Shown: positions 1 to 13,118 of the stretch, piece after piece | Numbering within the stretch: the stretch's first letter is position 1 | Layout: every line of letters begins with the position of its first letter | Source of the DNA: Amyelois transitella | Taxonomy: Eukaryota; Arthropoda; Insecta; Lepidoptera; Pyralidae | Assembly (NCBI RefSeq): GCF_032362555.1 | Contig: NC_083505.1 | Location: 10,531,501 to 10,595,500, forward strand | Reading direction: 5' to 3' | Length of the DNA: 64,000 nucleotides | Program-made: the position numbers and the translations under genes | The notes under the pieces: generated by a model | What the model was told of the DNA's origin: nothing | The model's database searches: none | The model's input: the letters and a program-made list of their open reading frames with translations, nothing else

Positions 1-28
1 TTAATAAAATTTAATCCAATATTCCCAG

Positions 29-3000
29 TACCGGTGCAAATGCCGAGCCGAGCACTGGCACGTGGGCGGGTCGGGCTGGCTGAGCGGCACCATCCTCTCC
101 GCGGACGACTCGGGCGGGCTGGCGTGCACCCCTTGCGGGGTAGACAGCAACGCGGCCGCCTGCCTCGCCGACGTGTACCGCGCCGCGCTGCTGGCCGCCA
201 ATCTCGCGGGGATGCTCATCTGTGTCGTTATAGGACTCATCATTTTTAAGAAGAGGAAGTGTAAAGTAAGTCGTAAGAGTAGTAGTAATAATATCACTAA
301 CGTAAGGTATATATTTTACTTTGACCGTGTCTCAGTGAAAAGGGATGAAATAAATAAAGGTGGATGGGAAAAAGGCTTAATACAAACAATAACTACAAGT
401 TAGCTGTCCAAGGATTTCAGTTAGAAAACATATTTTGTCACTGTAAGTGGATAGGAATTCATATTTTAATTTTAGTCATAAGCCTTTAATAGCGTCTCCT
501 TGATATTTTGTTTATTTTTCTAGGCGGTGGCAATGGGCATGTGGACTGTATTGGAGGTGGTGTTACTCGGCGCCTTGTTGATGTACGCGTCGGTAAGTAC
601 ACTTTATATCTTGCGGTCTTGTAAAAAATATCCAGACAGTTGGACTATCGAACTACCGTTAGGACTAGATGGAATAAACATTCAGTTCAGGATATTACAG
701 ACTAAACAAATTTATTCGAATTCCAGGCAGCATCGCAGTATATCTCAGTGGCTCAGTGGCGCTGCATAGCAGGGGCGTGGCTTCGAGAACTCGGATTCGT
801 GGCGTGCTACGGCTCGGTGGTGCTGCGGTTGTGGGTTCTCCTGGCTGAATTCCGAACCAGGAAAGCTCATCGGTGGACGCCCAGGGACTCGGAGGTTATA
901 ATGATTTTAATTTCCTGAAAAAATCTTAAAAAAAATTAAATTTATTTGGATGGGACTCACTTTTAATTGTATCCTAAAATGTTTCAGGTCCTCAGAGTTG
1001 TGGGAGCTATGATATCCGGCGCGGCGTGCTACCTAGCTGCGTTTACGGCGACGGCAGCGTGCGACGAGGACGGCGGCGAGAGCTGCGCGCGCGCCGCCTG
1101 GCACCACGTCACCGCGGCAGCAGAGCTGCTGCTGCTGGCGGCTGGGGCTAGGATAGCGTATGCGGCGAGGAACGCTAATGTGCCATTCCAGGCAAGTTGC
1201 CTTGTTATATTTCTAGGAATCGCATGCTATTTAGCACTCTTAACACTAACGGTGGTGAAAGAATTTGGCAGAAAGCTTCTGTGTAGTTTGTTCCGCCACT
1301 TCTTCTACACATGCGCTTTGGAAGCGGTATATTTATAATTTAATAAATAACATAATTTAAGTGATGTGACGTCAGTAAGTGATACCTTGAATCCTATTCT
1401 ATTCTAAATAAAAGACAGAAGTTATTTGCTACAGTTCCTATCTAGAAGAAATATTTCTTATTTAACAAGTCATGTGGTCTGTTTTTAGGAGCGTGGATGG
1501 CTGGCTACAGCGCTGGCGTGCGAGGCCGTGTGCGGCGTGGCGTGGCGCTGCGCGGCCCTTGCCGGCGCGGCGCCCGAGCGATCCCCGCTCGCGGCGGCGG
1601 CGCGTGCGCAACTCTCTGCGGGTGCGGCTCTAGCTTGTGTGTTAGCGCCGAGATTGTGGCACGGGTATAGAGCGAGATCGCTTGCACAAGAAGTAAGTCT
1701 TTCTGTATTACACGTTATACAAAGTATACGAGTATGTCATCATGATCAGATAGCCGCCGCAAATGTCGGCCGGTGCCGCGCTGGCTTACGCTTGGGCCCA
1801 GAGTCTGAGACGAGTATAGAGTGCGATTGCTGGTCCGACCGGTTTATTCTTTCAAGTCAGGATCGTAAAGATAACTTAGTTTTAGACATATACTTTTAAA
1901 TATTCAAATTAGCTATTTCGAAAAAAAGTTAAATTATAACTCCTAAATATTTCCATGATTATAAAAGTAAAATTCCAAAATATTGGTTTGTTTATGTTAT
2001 AATATCTATATTTCGCAGAGAAAAACATAAATATTCAAAAATTAAAAAAAAAATGTGATGGCGGACTTTTGCGAAAAGGTCAATTATCACGGTAGGTAGT
2101 TTTTGGACGCAAAGGATATAAGCCGTTTATAATCCTTCCAGGTATCGAGACGGGGTCCAGCTGAGGGCTTCGGCGTGGAGGGTGAAGAGGAGCCGACCTC
2201 AGAGGAAGTGAGAGCAGAATTGAAGAGGTTGTACGTCCAGCTGGAGATACTGAGAAACAAGACGCTACGACGCGACAACCCACACATTAGCAAGCGACGG
2301 GGCGGAAGGAAACCTCCGCACAGGCGGTTCTCCTTACAGGTATTTTTAGGGTGAAAAGAAATAATAAATTCGAAGATAACATTTCGCCCACATAAGCTTA
2401 CTTACATCTTTTATGAATTTGCATACATTTTGAAAAATTTGCAATTTAATATCTAGGCTGACATTTTTGTACAGGTTTCGATCATTATCGTTTTTCAGAT
2501 CAGAATAGATAAATATAGTCTGCTGCTAAAGTATTTTATTATTCAGATATAGGTAGTTTTGTAGGTTTATTATCCATTATTGTTCCAGATTTTTGTGATA
2601 TTTATTTTAGATTTTCCTCTGTTTCCTTAATTGTATGTACCTTGGTTGTGTTTGTTTTGTGATAACTGTGTCCTCTTCTATCTTAGTTAATACTTTGTTG
2701 TAATTATCGTCCTACCTTTTCCATTCCCCATTTTTATGTAACTAATAAGTACTTTTCTTGAGTCATGTAGCGATATAACCAGTCGATATAGTGAAGTATG
2801 GCTAGACAGACTCCTTCAGTATCGTGGTACTATCTTCATTCTCATTAATTAATGTTTCATCTTCCATCCTACTCCAACTTTAGAAAAAGGGCAGCCGAGA
2901 GAAGGTAAGGAGGTGTGATATATACCGCATGCACTTGTGGAGCACCCGCATGACCCCGTGGTTGTCCACTTTGACCCCACCCCTCGCTGTCACCCTACAA

Positions 3001-4255
3001 ACGAACAGTATAAATCTCACTAACTTACGTAACATGAAAGTTCCTTTATAAATACTTACGTTGCCATGTTCAACTGAAACTTTTTCCGAATGTTTTGTCA
3101 ATTTAGGTTTGCATTATGATTATTGTTCTATTGATAAAGGTACTAGTGCCAAGAATATTCATTCATATTCACTAGACTAAGCAACACACTCACATTATCT
3201 TTCTGGTCTCAAACATCGGCGTAACTGATGCGTCAGTATTGAGATTTATATGCCTTCCCCCAATGTCCCTGATCGGAACCCTGCACTGACTCCGTTGTCA
3301 AAACACCGCAACAAAGACTAGAAATCTTTTATTAAGCAAAATATTTTAATTCTCTTAAAAAAAGCTGCTGTTGAAAGTAGATTCGGTGAAACCAAAGTAA
3401 ATTTTTGAAATTTAGGTAAAGGTTTACTGGTAAAATAATCAATATTCGAAATAATTATAATAATGATGTCTGTTTTTCGAATGCACCCACTTGTTAAATT
3501 GCTTTATGGGTATTTACTTAATTCCTATGCTAATTGTCTGCAATGTCGAAATTATGTCGCTTTCATTGTACACTATACCTTTAGTATAAATCTAAAAATT
3601 ATACTTAAATAATAAATAAAGCATATATTGGAAAGTCCCTTAATGTACGCTTTAATTTCTTTCATCGCTAGCAAAGAGCTATTTACTATATTGTGGCTGT
3701 TTCTCTGCGAAAATAATAAATATTATTGGTTCCGTATTCACCGACTGATTGCTTCGATTCCACCCAAACGTAGGTTTAGTTTAGATTTACGAAATGAATC
3801 TTGTTGGTCGTACTGATTTGGATAATGCTGTTAATGTTGGTTGACTGATTTATGCTTCAGGGCAATTCACTTTTCAATGGATCAATGCAACCAACAAGTT
3901 ATAATTCTATCTACCACCACTAAACACATGAATACGTCGAGCATATATCCGTCGTTTCACCTATAAACCTTATAGTTACCTTACCCAATTAAATTATAAA
4001 ATGGCCTATTTCAGTTCGCTAATTAGCTACATATCTCCAAACAATAAATCATCGAAATCAGCAAACTACTTTCGCGTTAAAACGCTTAAATTTTCCCAGG
4101 CACTGCAAGCGCGTCGTGGCGGGAAAGGTAAAAGTGGTGGCAGCGCTAGCGTGGTGGAAGCCAGCGAGGCGGGAGACGTGTCTCGGACTCCTGAAGACTC
4201 TGTCTGCTCCAACGAGGGCCCTTCCCACTACACCGATGGAGACACGCAGGCGTGA
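29..4255 (+). CDS. Class C orphan GPCR, GPR158/Smog-like (3' part of gene, 7 exons)
   Basis: Joined exons: 29-265, 524-592, 727-894, 988-1191, 1489-1692, 2142-2339, 4100-4255; all junctions are phase 0, giving 362 codons including the TGA stop. Exon 1 has a Cys-rich stretch (YRCKCRAEHW, ACTPC) and TM1; exon 2 is TM2; exon 3 holds the TM3 block (CIAGAWLRELGF...YGSVVLRLW) and a basic loop EFRTRKAHRW; exon 4 carries TM4 and TM5; exon 5 TM6 and TM7; exon 6 a charged helical tail (KRLYVQLEILRNK, then NPHISKRRG) typical of GPR158-like receptors; exon 7 is a polar C-terminus ending GDTQA. The extracellular ligand-binding part lies upstream of the window. The fourth intron uses a GC donor (AG|GCAAGT at 1192). 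The family is a plasma-membrane receptor group (GPR158/GPR179; fly Smog and relatives). Class C is nearly certain; the GPR158 subfamily is probable from the TM3 block and the tail. Confidence 0.75.
1287..1415 (+). repeat. Transposon-tail repeat fragment in receptor intron 4
   Basis: The block TGCGCTTTGGAAGCGGT followed by an AT-rich tail with TTTATAATTTAATAAATAAC recurs in the carboxypeptidase gene at about 17743-17785. The segment ends near an AATAAA-rich stretch, which suits the 3' tail of a LINE or SINE. Its family was not identified. Confidence 0.45.
1766..1833 (+). pseudogene. Decayed copy of receptor exon 5 (TM7 region)
   Basis: About 70 bp after the donor of exon 5 the intron contains a stretch that aligns with exon 5 bases ~1615-1682. 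Read from 1766 it gives SAGAALAYAWAQSLRRV then a stop; the parent gives SAGAALACVLAPRLWHGYRA. The nucleotides stay alignable beyond the stop (GAGTATAGAGTGCGATTGCT against GGGTATAGAGCGAGATCGCT) but the frame has shifted. It has no convincing splice sites, so I read it as a relict tandem exon duplication. Confidence 0.5.
2340..4099 (+). other. Intron 6 of the receptor gene (1.76 kb)
   Basis: AT-rich, bounded by CAG|GTATTT and TTTTCCCAG|GCA. I see no further exon that keeps the frame, although a short exon could be missed. Confidence 0.6.
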
Positions 4256-6578
4256 TCCACCTCTTCTGGGGACATCCACGACGTCCATTTGTAGTTATGG
4301 TGTCATCGTCTCAACCTTTAAAAGGACAAAGAACCCCTTTGTAAAAGGAGTAAGTTAGACAATTCTGTTGAAATATAGGTGGTCCGACGACTTTGGTAAA
4401 GTTTCGGGAAATACAGTGTATGCAGGCGTTTTCCAACAGTTTAGATGAAAATCTTTGCGTATTGAAATTAGCCGTTAGAAGTCCTCGGAAGGACATAGGA
4501 CACCTTTGGAAGAGCAGTTAATTTGAAAATGGATTTGATGGTTACGTGAAGACGGTGTTTATAGGTATCAACCTCCAACCGATCAAGATGGAAATCTTTA
4601 CATAACCCAATGCTGTGAATTGCTTCGAAATTCTGTCTACTCCACTACAGCGATTAAATACGTAGACGTTATTCAATTCATTGGTTCACTTTTAGATGGC
4701 GATGAAAGCTCGAGCCATCTAAAGCTCTTCACATTGCATGATGTATGGCAAAGTTTCAAAGATTATCTAGAAGCCCAAGTACCAATTGCTCAGTTTTGAA
4801 GTTGTATCATATAAATAAAAGTACTCGTATTTACTCATACCTAATATCATATTGGTTCCCTGGTCCCTCCCTCGTGACTTATCTGATCAGTAATGGAATT
4901 TATAGAAGTTATGTAAAGTTTCGTAATGCTTGCCGTCATTTTGTAAAAATATGTTTAAGTGATTTAGAAATATGGTTTTTAGATATAATATAATAATACT
5001 TTTGGATACAATAGTAGACATACAGACAGTACCTGTTCAAATTTATCAACACTCAACGTGAATTATCATATACCCCATAAATATAACTGCGCACAAACAT
5101 ATGTTTAGCAATGGTAAAATATGTTGTTGTTATAATCCTTGATAATAATTAACCAACTAGTCAGTATATGTACAAAAGTTTCATAATATTTGAGACACAC
5201 AAAAGTGTAAAGTAGGTGACTACGGTAAAATTAAATAAGTATAATTTGTCTTTTATATTTTTATCCAAAGTTTATAAACGTTGGTGGTGCTTTTTAGACG
5301 GCAGATTTATAATGTGAACGAATTTTGGATTGTTATCCCAAATTCGAGCAGTCGTGCAAATTTAAAATTAATACAGGAATTAGGTATCGGTTTTTCTTTT
5401 CACTTATATTTCTTTGTTATCAAAGCAGTCACTTCAGTACTTAGTTTATTTAAACATCTTAATATAATTTAAAACGAATCGTTTCAGTTTAGGACCTGTT
5501 TTAAAAAAAAATGTGTTGCTATTAGACTCGTATCCAAAAAATGTTATCCATTATAAACGTGCCCTAGTAGTCCTAATAATGTTAATAGATTGAATAGGTT
5601 TGTAATTTTTATAATAATATTTAGACATTATGGTTATATAACTATATCATGTGATTTGTGTTTACAATTTGTCGCTAGTCATCAATGTAAGTAATGTACA
5701 GTTGGTTTGGAATGAAAGTAAGTACAATAATTTTATTATTATCTGTTTAGACAATAGCGGTGATATTTTATACCCGTAGATTTTTGGTAGGTGAGTACTG
5801 TGAAAAATATGATGTTGGTGTTAAAATACTACCAGATATGTTATTTAATGTGTCTAGGGATTACTCTTTTATGCAGTTCACGAAATACATAGATATAGAT
5901 TCCCGATTTTTATTTGATAGCCTTCAAAATTTTGGTTTGCAAATTTTTGCGGACCCTGAATAATCCCGGTTTTTTTGCTCGTCTGCTTTCCTTGAATATA
6001 ATGATTTGATTACGCTTTGTGTATTCTAAGCAAAATAAGTGTATAGGTCTTTTTTGGTTAATTAATTGAACAATGTAATAGCATTTTAAATAATATTGAC
6101 TGATACAGTTAAGAGCGATTGTCTTTTACGTACCTACGTAAAAAAGTTAATTCCGAAAATATTTGCTTTATTATTAATTTCAATGCATACGAATCAAATT
6201 TTATACAAGTTATACAAAAACTAGTTTTTTTTTATTACGATCACGTCTTGATTATATAATTAAATAACCCGAATTAAAAACCTCCTTTTGGGAATTCGGT
6301 TAACTAGCAGTCGTTTGCTTTTTCTAAGGATCTTTGTATAAAAAGTACGGAAAAACGGCTGTTGTTTTTGCATTAATATTATTAGTATGGATGTTGTTTT
6401 TGATGTTTTGATATATTTACCGAATAAAACGGGTATTAAAGAAAGACTTGTAAATATTAGAGCCGAAGGTTTTGCATGGTATTGGCGTTGTTTCGGTACT
6501 ATACGTTGAGCTTTGTCGATGTTTGCAAGGGCGGCACTGTGATGCCTGGATTATTATTATAATTATATATATTTATTG

Positions 6579-6584
6579 AATAAA
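6579..6584 (+). terminator. Candidate poly(A) signal of the receptor transcript
   Basis: AATAAA followed within ~20 bases by a GT-rich element (TTTGGTGTGTTT). It is the best such combination downstream of the stop at 4255. Confidence 0.4.
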
Positions 6585-6940
6585 TCAAATGTTCATAGTT
6601 TGGTGTGTTTCATTATATTAGTTATAGCGTTATGTTGCGTTCTCCTTTAGAAAAATCTTAAATCGTAACATCGGTTAGCATACAAACAATGTAGGGAGTA
6701 CAGGAAAGAGTCATAAAAGAAAAACACTTACATACATTCTGTCTATAGCCAACCGAGCTATGAAGCTACGTAGAAACCACGATAAATACCCGGTCTCTTG
6801 TCATCATCCCGAGCTGGACCGTTTGTTGCTAAAACGGCTAAAACATGGACGGTGGCAAGAGCGCGGAGGATTATTTATTTAGGGCAGCATGATGCCCTAA
6901 ACGGCCCGCGCTCTTAGGGTATGAGAGGCGGTGGTGTCGA

Positions 6941-6946
6941 TTTATT
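6941..6946 (-). terminator. Candidate poly(A) signal of the GH1 gene
   Basis: TTTATT on the + strand (AATAAA on the minus strand), ~120 bases past the stop codon of the GH1 gene. Confidence 0.45.
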
Positions 6947-7067
6947 TTATTTACTTTTACCGTTGACATAGATAAAAATAATTGAGTCAATAGCGTATTT
7001 CATAAGATTTTATTATCATCGACATACTGTACACTGCTACATCTGTAGACTGCTTTGACAAAATCTA

Positions 7068-10000
7068 TCAATGTCCATCATCTATGGTCATGACATCGGT
7101 GTCAGGCTGGTAGCTCCAGTCGAGCGCACGAGAGCGCACGATCTCCTTGTACACGAAGGCGGACTTCCGCGGAGTACGCGTGCGCGCTGGGTCCTCGTAG
7201 TCCACCTCGTATAGTCCAAATCTCTCTCTGTTAAAATAATCACAAAATATAAGTTACACGACGAATCCCGTTTGTGTACACATACCTACGAAAAATCAAA
7301 GACAACTTCTTCAACTTGTTACGATTCCTGCATAATTCCCTGCTAATAACAAATTCATAACTTTCTTTAAATAAAGGTTTTGGGTACTCTTGACCTGACC
7401 TTTTGCCAGAACTTCTCAGTTTTTATCAAGATTCGTTCGTCTAGGTCTACCCACTCCAATGTTCCTATTTATATTAACTCCTGTAAGTCTATTATATCCT
7501 TGTTTGCATGCACGTACTGAATACAGATACAAAACTTTTAACGTAGAGAAATAAAGAAATATTGTAATCGCTTATACACATGGTTAATTTATTATCTGTA
7601 AAGGAACTGAGATCTTTAGACGATTACTAACGTATATCCTTGCATCCATTCGAAGTTATCCATGAGACTCCACGCAGTATACACTCTTACATCGCAGCCT
7701 TCGGCTATCGCATCCAGCATTGCGTCCAGATACTTCCTGTAGTACGAAATGCGGCCGTCATCCTCCAAGCCACCAAGAGTTGAAAACCCGTTCTCAGTTA
7801 TAAATACAGGTGGATTATTGTAGTCATCTTTAATTTTAACCAAGAGTTTGTAGAAACCCCATGGCACCACCTGGAATTGAATGGGCCTAATTATTGGAAC
7901 GCACCATTGACGAATCTATACGCATCTCGCAGCTGTTACAATTCTAAAAAATATCTCACACAAATTTTCAACAATACCTTGTCGCAAATGTATACGTGAA
8001 TTGAAATTTTATTTTTGTACTTCCGCCAGTAATCATGTAGTTATCCATACGCTGCAGCCTTTATATTATTATTATCCTTCTCAAGATGTAAAGTAGATCA
8101 TCTCCAGAAATATTCGTAACAGCACCTAGATGTAATAATTACCTAAACCTTGATCAAATTTCATGACCGAAGAACAATTTTTATTCCCTTATCTGAGATT
8201 CTAATACGCGAACTAATCGATGACAATGCTAAACTGTAACATGAAATTATATTCTACTAGCGACCCTCCCCGGCTTCGCACGGGTACCAGTTATATATAT
8301 AAACCTTCCCTAGAACCCCCTGAAAATCCCTTTTTCCTGCATTTCAAACAGGAACAAAATCCGTCCACAAGATTAGCGCACACATACAGACAGAGAAAAT
8401 AGGGGAATTTACTTTATAATATGATTATAAATTTTACCTTTAGCCAAGATGATGCAGAAGTTTCCCATTCTTCGAGGACATACGAGCCAGCGCCCAGATC
8501 ATCATCAGATGACGGAGATTCAAATATACCTAGAACTGATTCGTTTCTGAACGTGTAACCCGAAGAATAATGATTTAGCCCGAAAAAATCTGATGTTCCT
8601 CGCACGTATTCCACTTCTTCTGGTGTGAACTCCGGTAGTCTAGATCGCAAGAATCCTTGTTCAGCGCTCTTTGCAGCTACCTTTTCTTTCAATATCGAAG
8701 GGAAATCTCCAGTTTCTGAGAAAATTGGCTGAGCATATATACCCCACTGGAAAATATAAGAATATTTTATCAGTATACGATAACGTAAATTGAATAAAAG
8801 GTACCTACAAGTAAATTACCATGCTGAGTTTTGATAGTACGTGCAAACTATTTAAATACTAGCTTTTGTCCGCGATTTTATGTCCATAGAAACATTCATC
8901 CCCTCTTTTAATCCCTTCTCCCCTCTTTTTTTGCGATTAAAAGTCCCTAGTTCATAGAAGCCTATGTTCTTCCTCAGGGTCAACTCTATCTTTCATCAAA
9001 ATCGTTTCAGTGGTTTAGGCGTAAAATTATATTACTTAATAGGCACTGAGACGTACCCCAAAAAGCGCGGCTTCCTCTGCTGCAACTTTATCTTCCTCAG
9101 ATTCTGACGCCGGTTCCGAAAAACCTGCACTTATTGTTATGCCGATTGTTCCATTCTGAGTTTCCCTGAATTCATCGTTATAAATATGGTAAGCTCGTGC
9201 ATGCGCCAACAACAAGTTTTTGGCACACATATAGTCAGCCACCCCCTTGATATTAAGTCTCGGCGCCATCGTAACATCGCCATAACCTTGGTAACAAATT
9301 TCACGCGGTTCATTCATGGTGATCCAATTTTTTACTCTGTCCCCGAATAGCTCAAATACAGTGCGTGCATAATCTCCATACCAATCTACGATGTGAGGGT
9401 TGTTCCACCCCCCTAGATCCTGTAACTTCTGCGGCATGTCCCAATGGTACAGCGTCACCATCGGCTGGATATTATATTTAAGCATTTCGTCTATCAGATT
9501 GTTGTAGTAATTTACGCCTGCTTCGTTTATTTTGTCTACGAAACTGGTAGGTAATATTCTGGTCCACGACAAAGAGAATCTGTAGAAATCCAATCCGAGC
9601 TCTCTCATCATCTCCACGTCTCTTTTGTACTGGTTGTAGGAATCGTTGGCAATGTCACCATTGGAACAGTCCTTTATATCGCATGGGTGCGTGTGGGTTA
9701 AGTGATCCCAAATATTTTCTGCCTTTCCTGAAAAGTATAAAGAATTTTTTTTTGAAAACTAATTTTGTTTAAATGAACACAAGTTTTATAATAAAATCAA
9801 ATTATTAAGTAGATTTGCAGGTTCTAGCTATTGCCCGTCAAAATTTAGCGCCATCTCTAAAAGAATGCTAGTCAGACCACGCGAGCTTAGCGCCACCTAT
9901 AAAAGCCCAAAATGCCAGGGGAACCATAGTAGTTACCAGGATGAGAGATATCACTTTTGCGAAATTTCAAGAACATTGATTCAGCTGATAACGCGTGATG

Positions 10001-10648
10001 AGATAACAAATAAATTTACTTTCGTATTTATAATATTAGGTAGTACCTATTAGGAATAAAATTTTGTTGCTATTATCTAATACCTCTGTCAAAGTGCTGT
10101 TTCTGTTTATCGCGAGATTTTCGCTATAGCGAAATAAAAAAATACCATAGTATAAATAACATGCACGTTCTCATTTTCTTGATAACTTTTATCAAGAAGT
10201 GCAGATCAAAATAACATTACTTATATCAAAGAATTGTAATGGATTTCATACTGTAGTGCTAGATACCAACCATCAACATTCCAGGCGCCTTCCACCTGGT
10301 AGGAAGCAGTCGCCGTGCCAAACAAGAACCCTTCTGGGAATCTTCTCACGGTGTTTTGACGGGCATCGGTTGTTTTACATTCATTGAACTTGACTGGGCC
10401 CAGAAGTACCACTCTAGAAATAATAACATATAAATTATAATAATATAAATTATATAATTTGTATCATAATCTTCTTTCTCCAAGTGTTCATTCCGGTAAC
10501 CTCTCTGAAAAGGAATCCGGGATTTTTACACGAACCGACCTCCGCAACCTTACCGGTATTAGATCGTGGTGAAGCTGAATCAGATAAATGTGCCTATTCC
10601 CTATCATTTAATTATGTCAGTATAAATTATGCATGCTTACAATATCAT
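7068..10648 (-). CDS. GH1 family beta-glucosidase (myrosinase-like), secreted
   Basis: Exons in transcription order: 10641-10648, 10271-10413, 9057-9727, 8438-8746, 7632-7870, 7068-7227. They sum to 1530 nt (509 aa plus stop) with every phase closed. Family signatures: entry motif FPEGFLFGTATASYQVEGAW; acid/base glutamate in TMNEP (about E190); LNHYSSGYT; nucleophile in ITENG (about E403); AWSLMDNFEW; RFGLYEVDYEDP near the end. About 500 aa is normal for an insect GH1 enzyme. These enzymes hydrolyse beta-glucosides in the gut or salivary glands. The first exon has only 8 coding bases (ATG ATA TT, donor GTAAGC) and gives a short hydrophobic start MILVVLLG. That exon is inferred from frame and donor; the other five are secure. 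The introns carry Helitron-like and LINE-tail repeats. Confidence 0.92.
8257..8400 (-). mobile_element. Helitron-like fragment (3' CTAG end)
   Basis: On the minus strand the sequence ends GAAGCCGGGGAGGGTCGCTAG followed by T, the same terminal block as the element at 11241-11424. The 5' end was not located. It lies in a GH1 intron. Confidence 0.45.
8862..9035 (-). repeat. Helitron/LINE-tail-like repeat in a GH1 intron
   Basis: On the minus strand it ends in CGCGGACAAAAGCTAG followed by T, and contains the block 'GATGAAAGATAGAGTTGACCC', related to 28925-29060 (+). A typical lepidopteran interspersed repeat with degenerate ends. Confidence 0.4.
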
Positions 10649-10730
10649 GAGATGGTATAACGATTTCATTTTTGATGTTACTTGTCCTGCCCACTTCAAC
10701 TATGTTTGTGTTTGATAAATACGATGATCT

Positions 10731-10737
10731 TTTTATA
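10731..10737 (-). promoter_or_regulatory. Candidate TATA box of the GH1 gene
   Basis: TATAAAA on the minus strand, ~85 bases upstream of the proposed ATG at 10648. This position fits a short 5' UTR. A single-motif prediction. Confidence 0.35.
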
Positions 10738-11240
10738 TCTTACGTATCACTTTCGTCACTGTAGATTGCGGATATGGAATACCTCTTATCTTATTTTACA
10801 CTAGCTTTTGCCCTCGGGTGGAAAATATAAATCAGGTTGTATTACAATGATATAAATATAGTGTAGCGGGTGTTAGGTTAAGTTTAAAATTTGTATAATA
10901 ATTAATATTGTAAAGATTTTTATTATTTGTGTCCCCTAGAATACGGTCCTGTCTCTTAATGGAATACCTAGCGCCCGGCAATTTGAAATCGCGGAGTCTT
11001 CTATGAATTTCGTTGCGTTTTTCTTTGACAGTTTTTTGTTTCTTTTCACAATTTTTCCATCGATTATATTTTAAGTGAGTGTATTGTATAAATAGCATCC
11101 AATATAATGTTTATTTTGTAAATCGTATTTTTGTATCTGAAGAATAGGAAAATAGTATAAATAGCCACAAAACAGAAAAGTTTAACGATTTTTTCGTTCC
11201 AGAAGACGTGTACGAGTAAATGAGACTATTTTTAGTCTCA

Positions 11241-11424
11241 TCGTTACATAGTATAAAACAAAGTCGCTATTTTAGTCTGTTTGTCTGTATGCTTAAATCT
11301 TTAAAATTACGCAACGGATTTTGATGCGGTTTTTTGTAACAGGTAGAGTGATTCAAGAGGAAGGTTTTTATGTATAATAACATTTATAATTTTGCACCCG
11401 TGTGAAGCCGGGGCGGGTCGCTAG
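11241..11424 (+). mobile_element. Short non-autonomous Helitron
   Basis: Starts TC after an A, ends CTAG before a T, with the terminal block GAAGCCGGGGCGGGTCGCTAG. These are the end and insertion-site rules of Helitrons. At 184 bp it is a heavily deleted copy with no coding capacity. Confidence 0.55.
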
Positions 11425-12860
11425 TTTTAAGATAAAATAAGAAAGCTTTGGTCTGAAATTTTGCCATTACGTCACGAATTTCTTAAAATTCCACAAAAGC
11501 TGGAATACAAACGAGCCATTAGCCGAAGCTCGTTATAAGACAAATCTATATATATCTCTAAGAAATCTATAGATATCTATTAAATTTCCATGCAGTTACT
11601 GTTGAAGTGACGTTAGGATAAACGCTAAGAAACGATGTTTCAAAATTCCTTCGGGATATAAGGTCCGGGTATAAACAAAAGACATATGTTGTTTTGTTTA
11701 TATATTAAAAATACAGTATTATACATAGGTAACTACTTCATTATGAGTGACATGGCGTTTGTTGATCATTCTATCTGATAAAACCCGTCTAATGTGATAA
11801 ATATTTATCGTTACAATAATATAATAACCACCTGCAGCTTTGTTTTATCTGATAAGAATGAAAAGAAGGTTTCAAGGCAAAATTCAGCCTCCTACGACCA
11901 ATAATTTTTATATCACGTGTATCATCTTTACGAGCAAGGAGGGCTTGATATAGTAACTCGGCACATGCGTATTGTTTAGTTATAAACTATCAGAAGAATA
12001 TTTTTGGCTCGCGATGCCAAATAATACTTTCGAAAGGCTTTGATCAATAAGGAATCGCGTGCTCTTTTTATTGCCGTAGATTCTTGAGTTTGGGTCCTTA
12101 AGATTAGTTTGAAAAGTTTGATTCAGGAGATAACCCGTGAAGAGGTACCTAACACACATACAAACACAAAACTTACTTTCGCATTTATAACATTAGTTAG
12201 GATTGGGATAGTTGGGATGGGATGGTTAAAAATAGTCCACGTACTTTTACGAGTATGTCGTATTGCATAGCTTACTACGCATATATTGAGTGAGCATAAT
12301 ACAAAGGGCTCCACGCGCCATTAATAAATATCGCGTTTGTTAACACGAGAATACCTAATGTCAAAATTAGTTGACATCCGCCGCGTTTTTTCGGTAAATA
12401 TCGAGATGGATAATATATCTAAGACGCGAGAATTGCCTTTCTTTTCAAATAGGTACACTTTTACTTTCGAACAAAAATAGAAAATACGTAGTTAGGAAAA
12501 TTATTTGGCCAATTAACAATAAAGTTCTACGAGATGTAGACCTTGCTACAAACGCTACGAAGTGCTACGAGGATTGCTACGACTGCCGGCCGCATGCGAA
12601 TCACATTAATTTGGGCACTTTAATCATGTTATGTTCACCTACTGTTGTGGACTTATGATGTTGTGGATTATGGATACATTTATTACATATATTGATTATT
12701 ATATTGTGGATACATTTATGGACACTAATCCATCCAACCCTTTCTACCCCGTTAGGGATAAAGACGTAATTATATGTATGTGTTATCCAACAAAACTATA
12801 GTGGAAGTATGGATTTTGTAAATCCATACGAATTCAATAATTGCAAAAGTCTGTCTACAT

Positions 12861-13118
12861 AAATACATACATATGGTCACGTCTATATCTCTTGCGGGGT
12901 AGACAGAGCCAACAGTCTTGAAAAGACTGAATGGCTACGTTCAGCTATTTGGCTTAATGTTAGAATTGAGATTCAAATAGTGACAGGTTGCTAGCCCATC
13001 GCTTAAAAAAGAATCCCAAGTTTGTAAGCCCACCCCCTAGTCGCCTTTTACGACATCCATAGGAAAGAGATGGAGTGATCCTATTCTTTTTTGTACTGGT
13101 GCCGGGAACCACACGGCA
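12861..13118 (+). repeat. SINE-like Rep-A copy, near full length
   Basis: Member of a family running from GTCACGTCTATATCCCTTGC (here with one change) through 'TAGACAGAGCCAACAGTCTTG', 'ATTGAGATTCAAATAGTGACAG' and 'TTAGTCGCCTTTTACGACATC' to GTGCCGGGAACCACACGGCA. The 5' side has a short (CATA)n-type run. I call the family Rep-A here; its formal name is not known to me. Confidence 0.8.

Larger units (their letters stand above)
4256..7067. other. Receptor 3' UTR and spacer to the GH1 gene
   Basis: No convincing coding sequence. Open stretches such as 5760-5963 have no recognisable motifs and AT-rich codon use unlike the receptor exons. A plausible poly(A) signal AATAAA at 6579-6584 is followed by a GT-rich stretch, which would give the receptor a ~2.3-kb 3' UTR. 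A nested inverted repeat lies at 6857-6915, and the GH1 transcript probably ends near 6941 on the other strand. Confidence 0.45.

Noticed and set aside
5760-5963. 67-aa open frame downstream of the receptor
   Set aside because: AT-rich codons, no motif, lies in the presumed 3' UTR.
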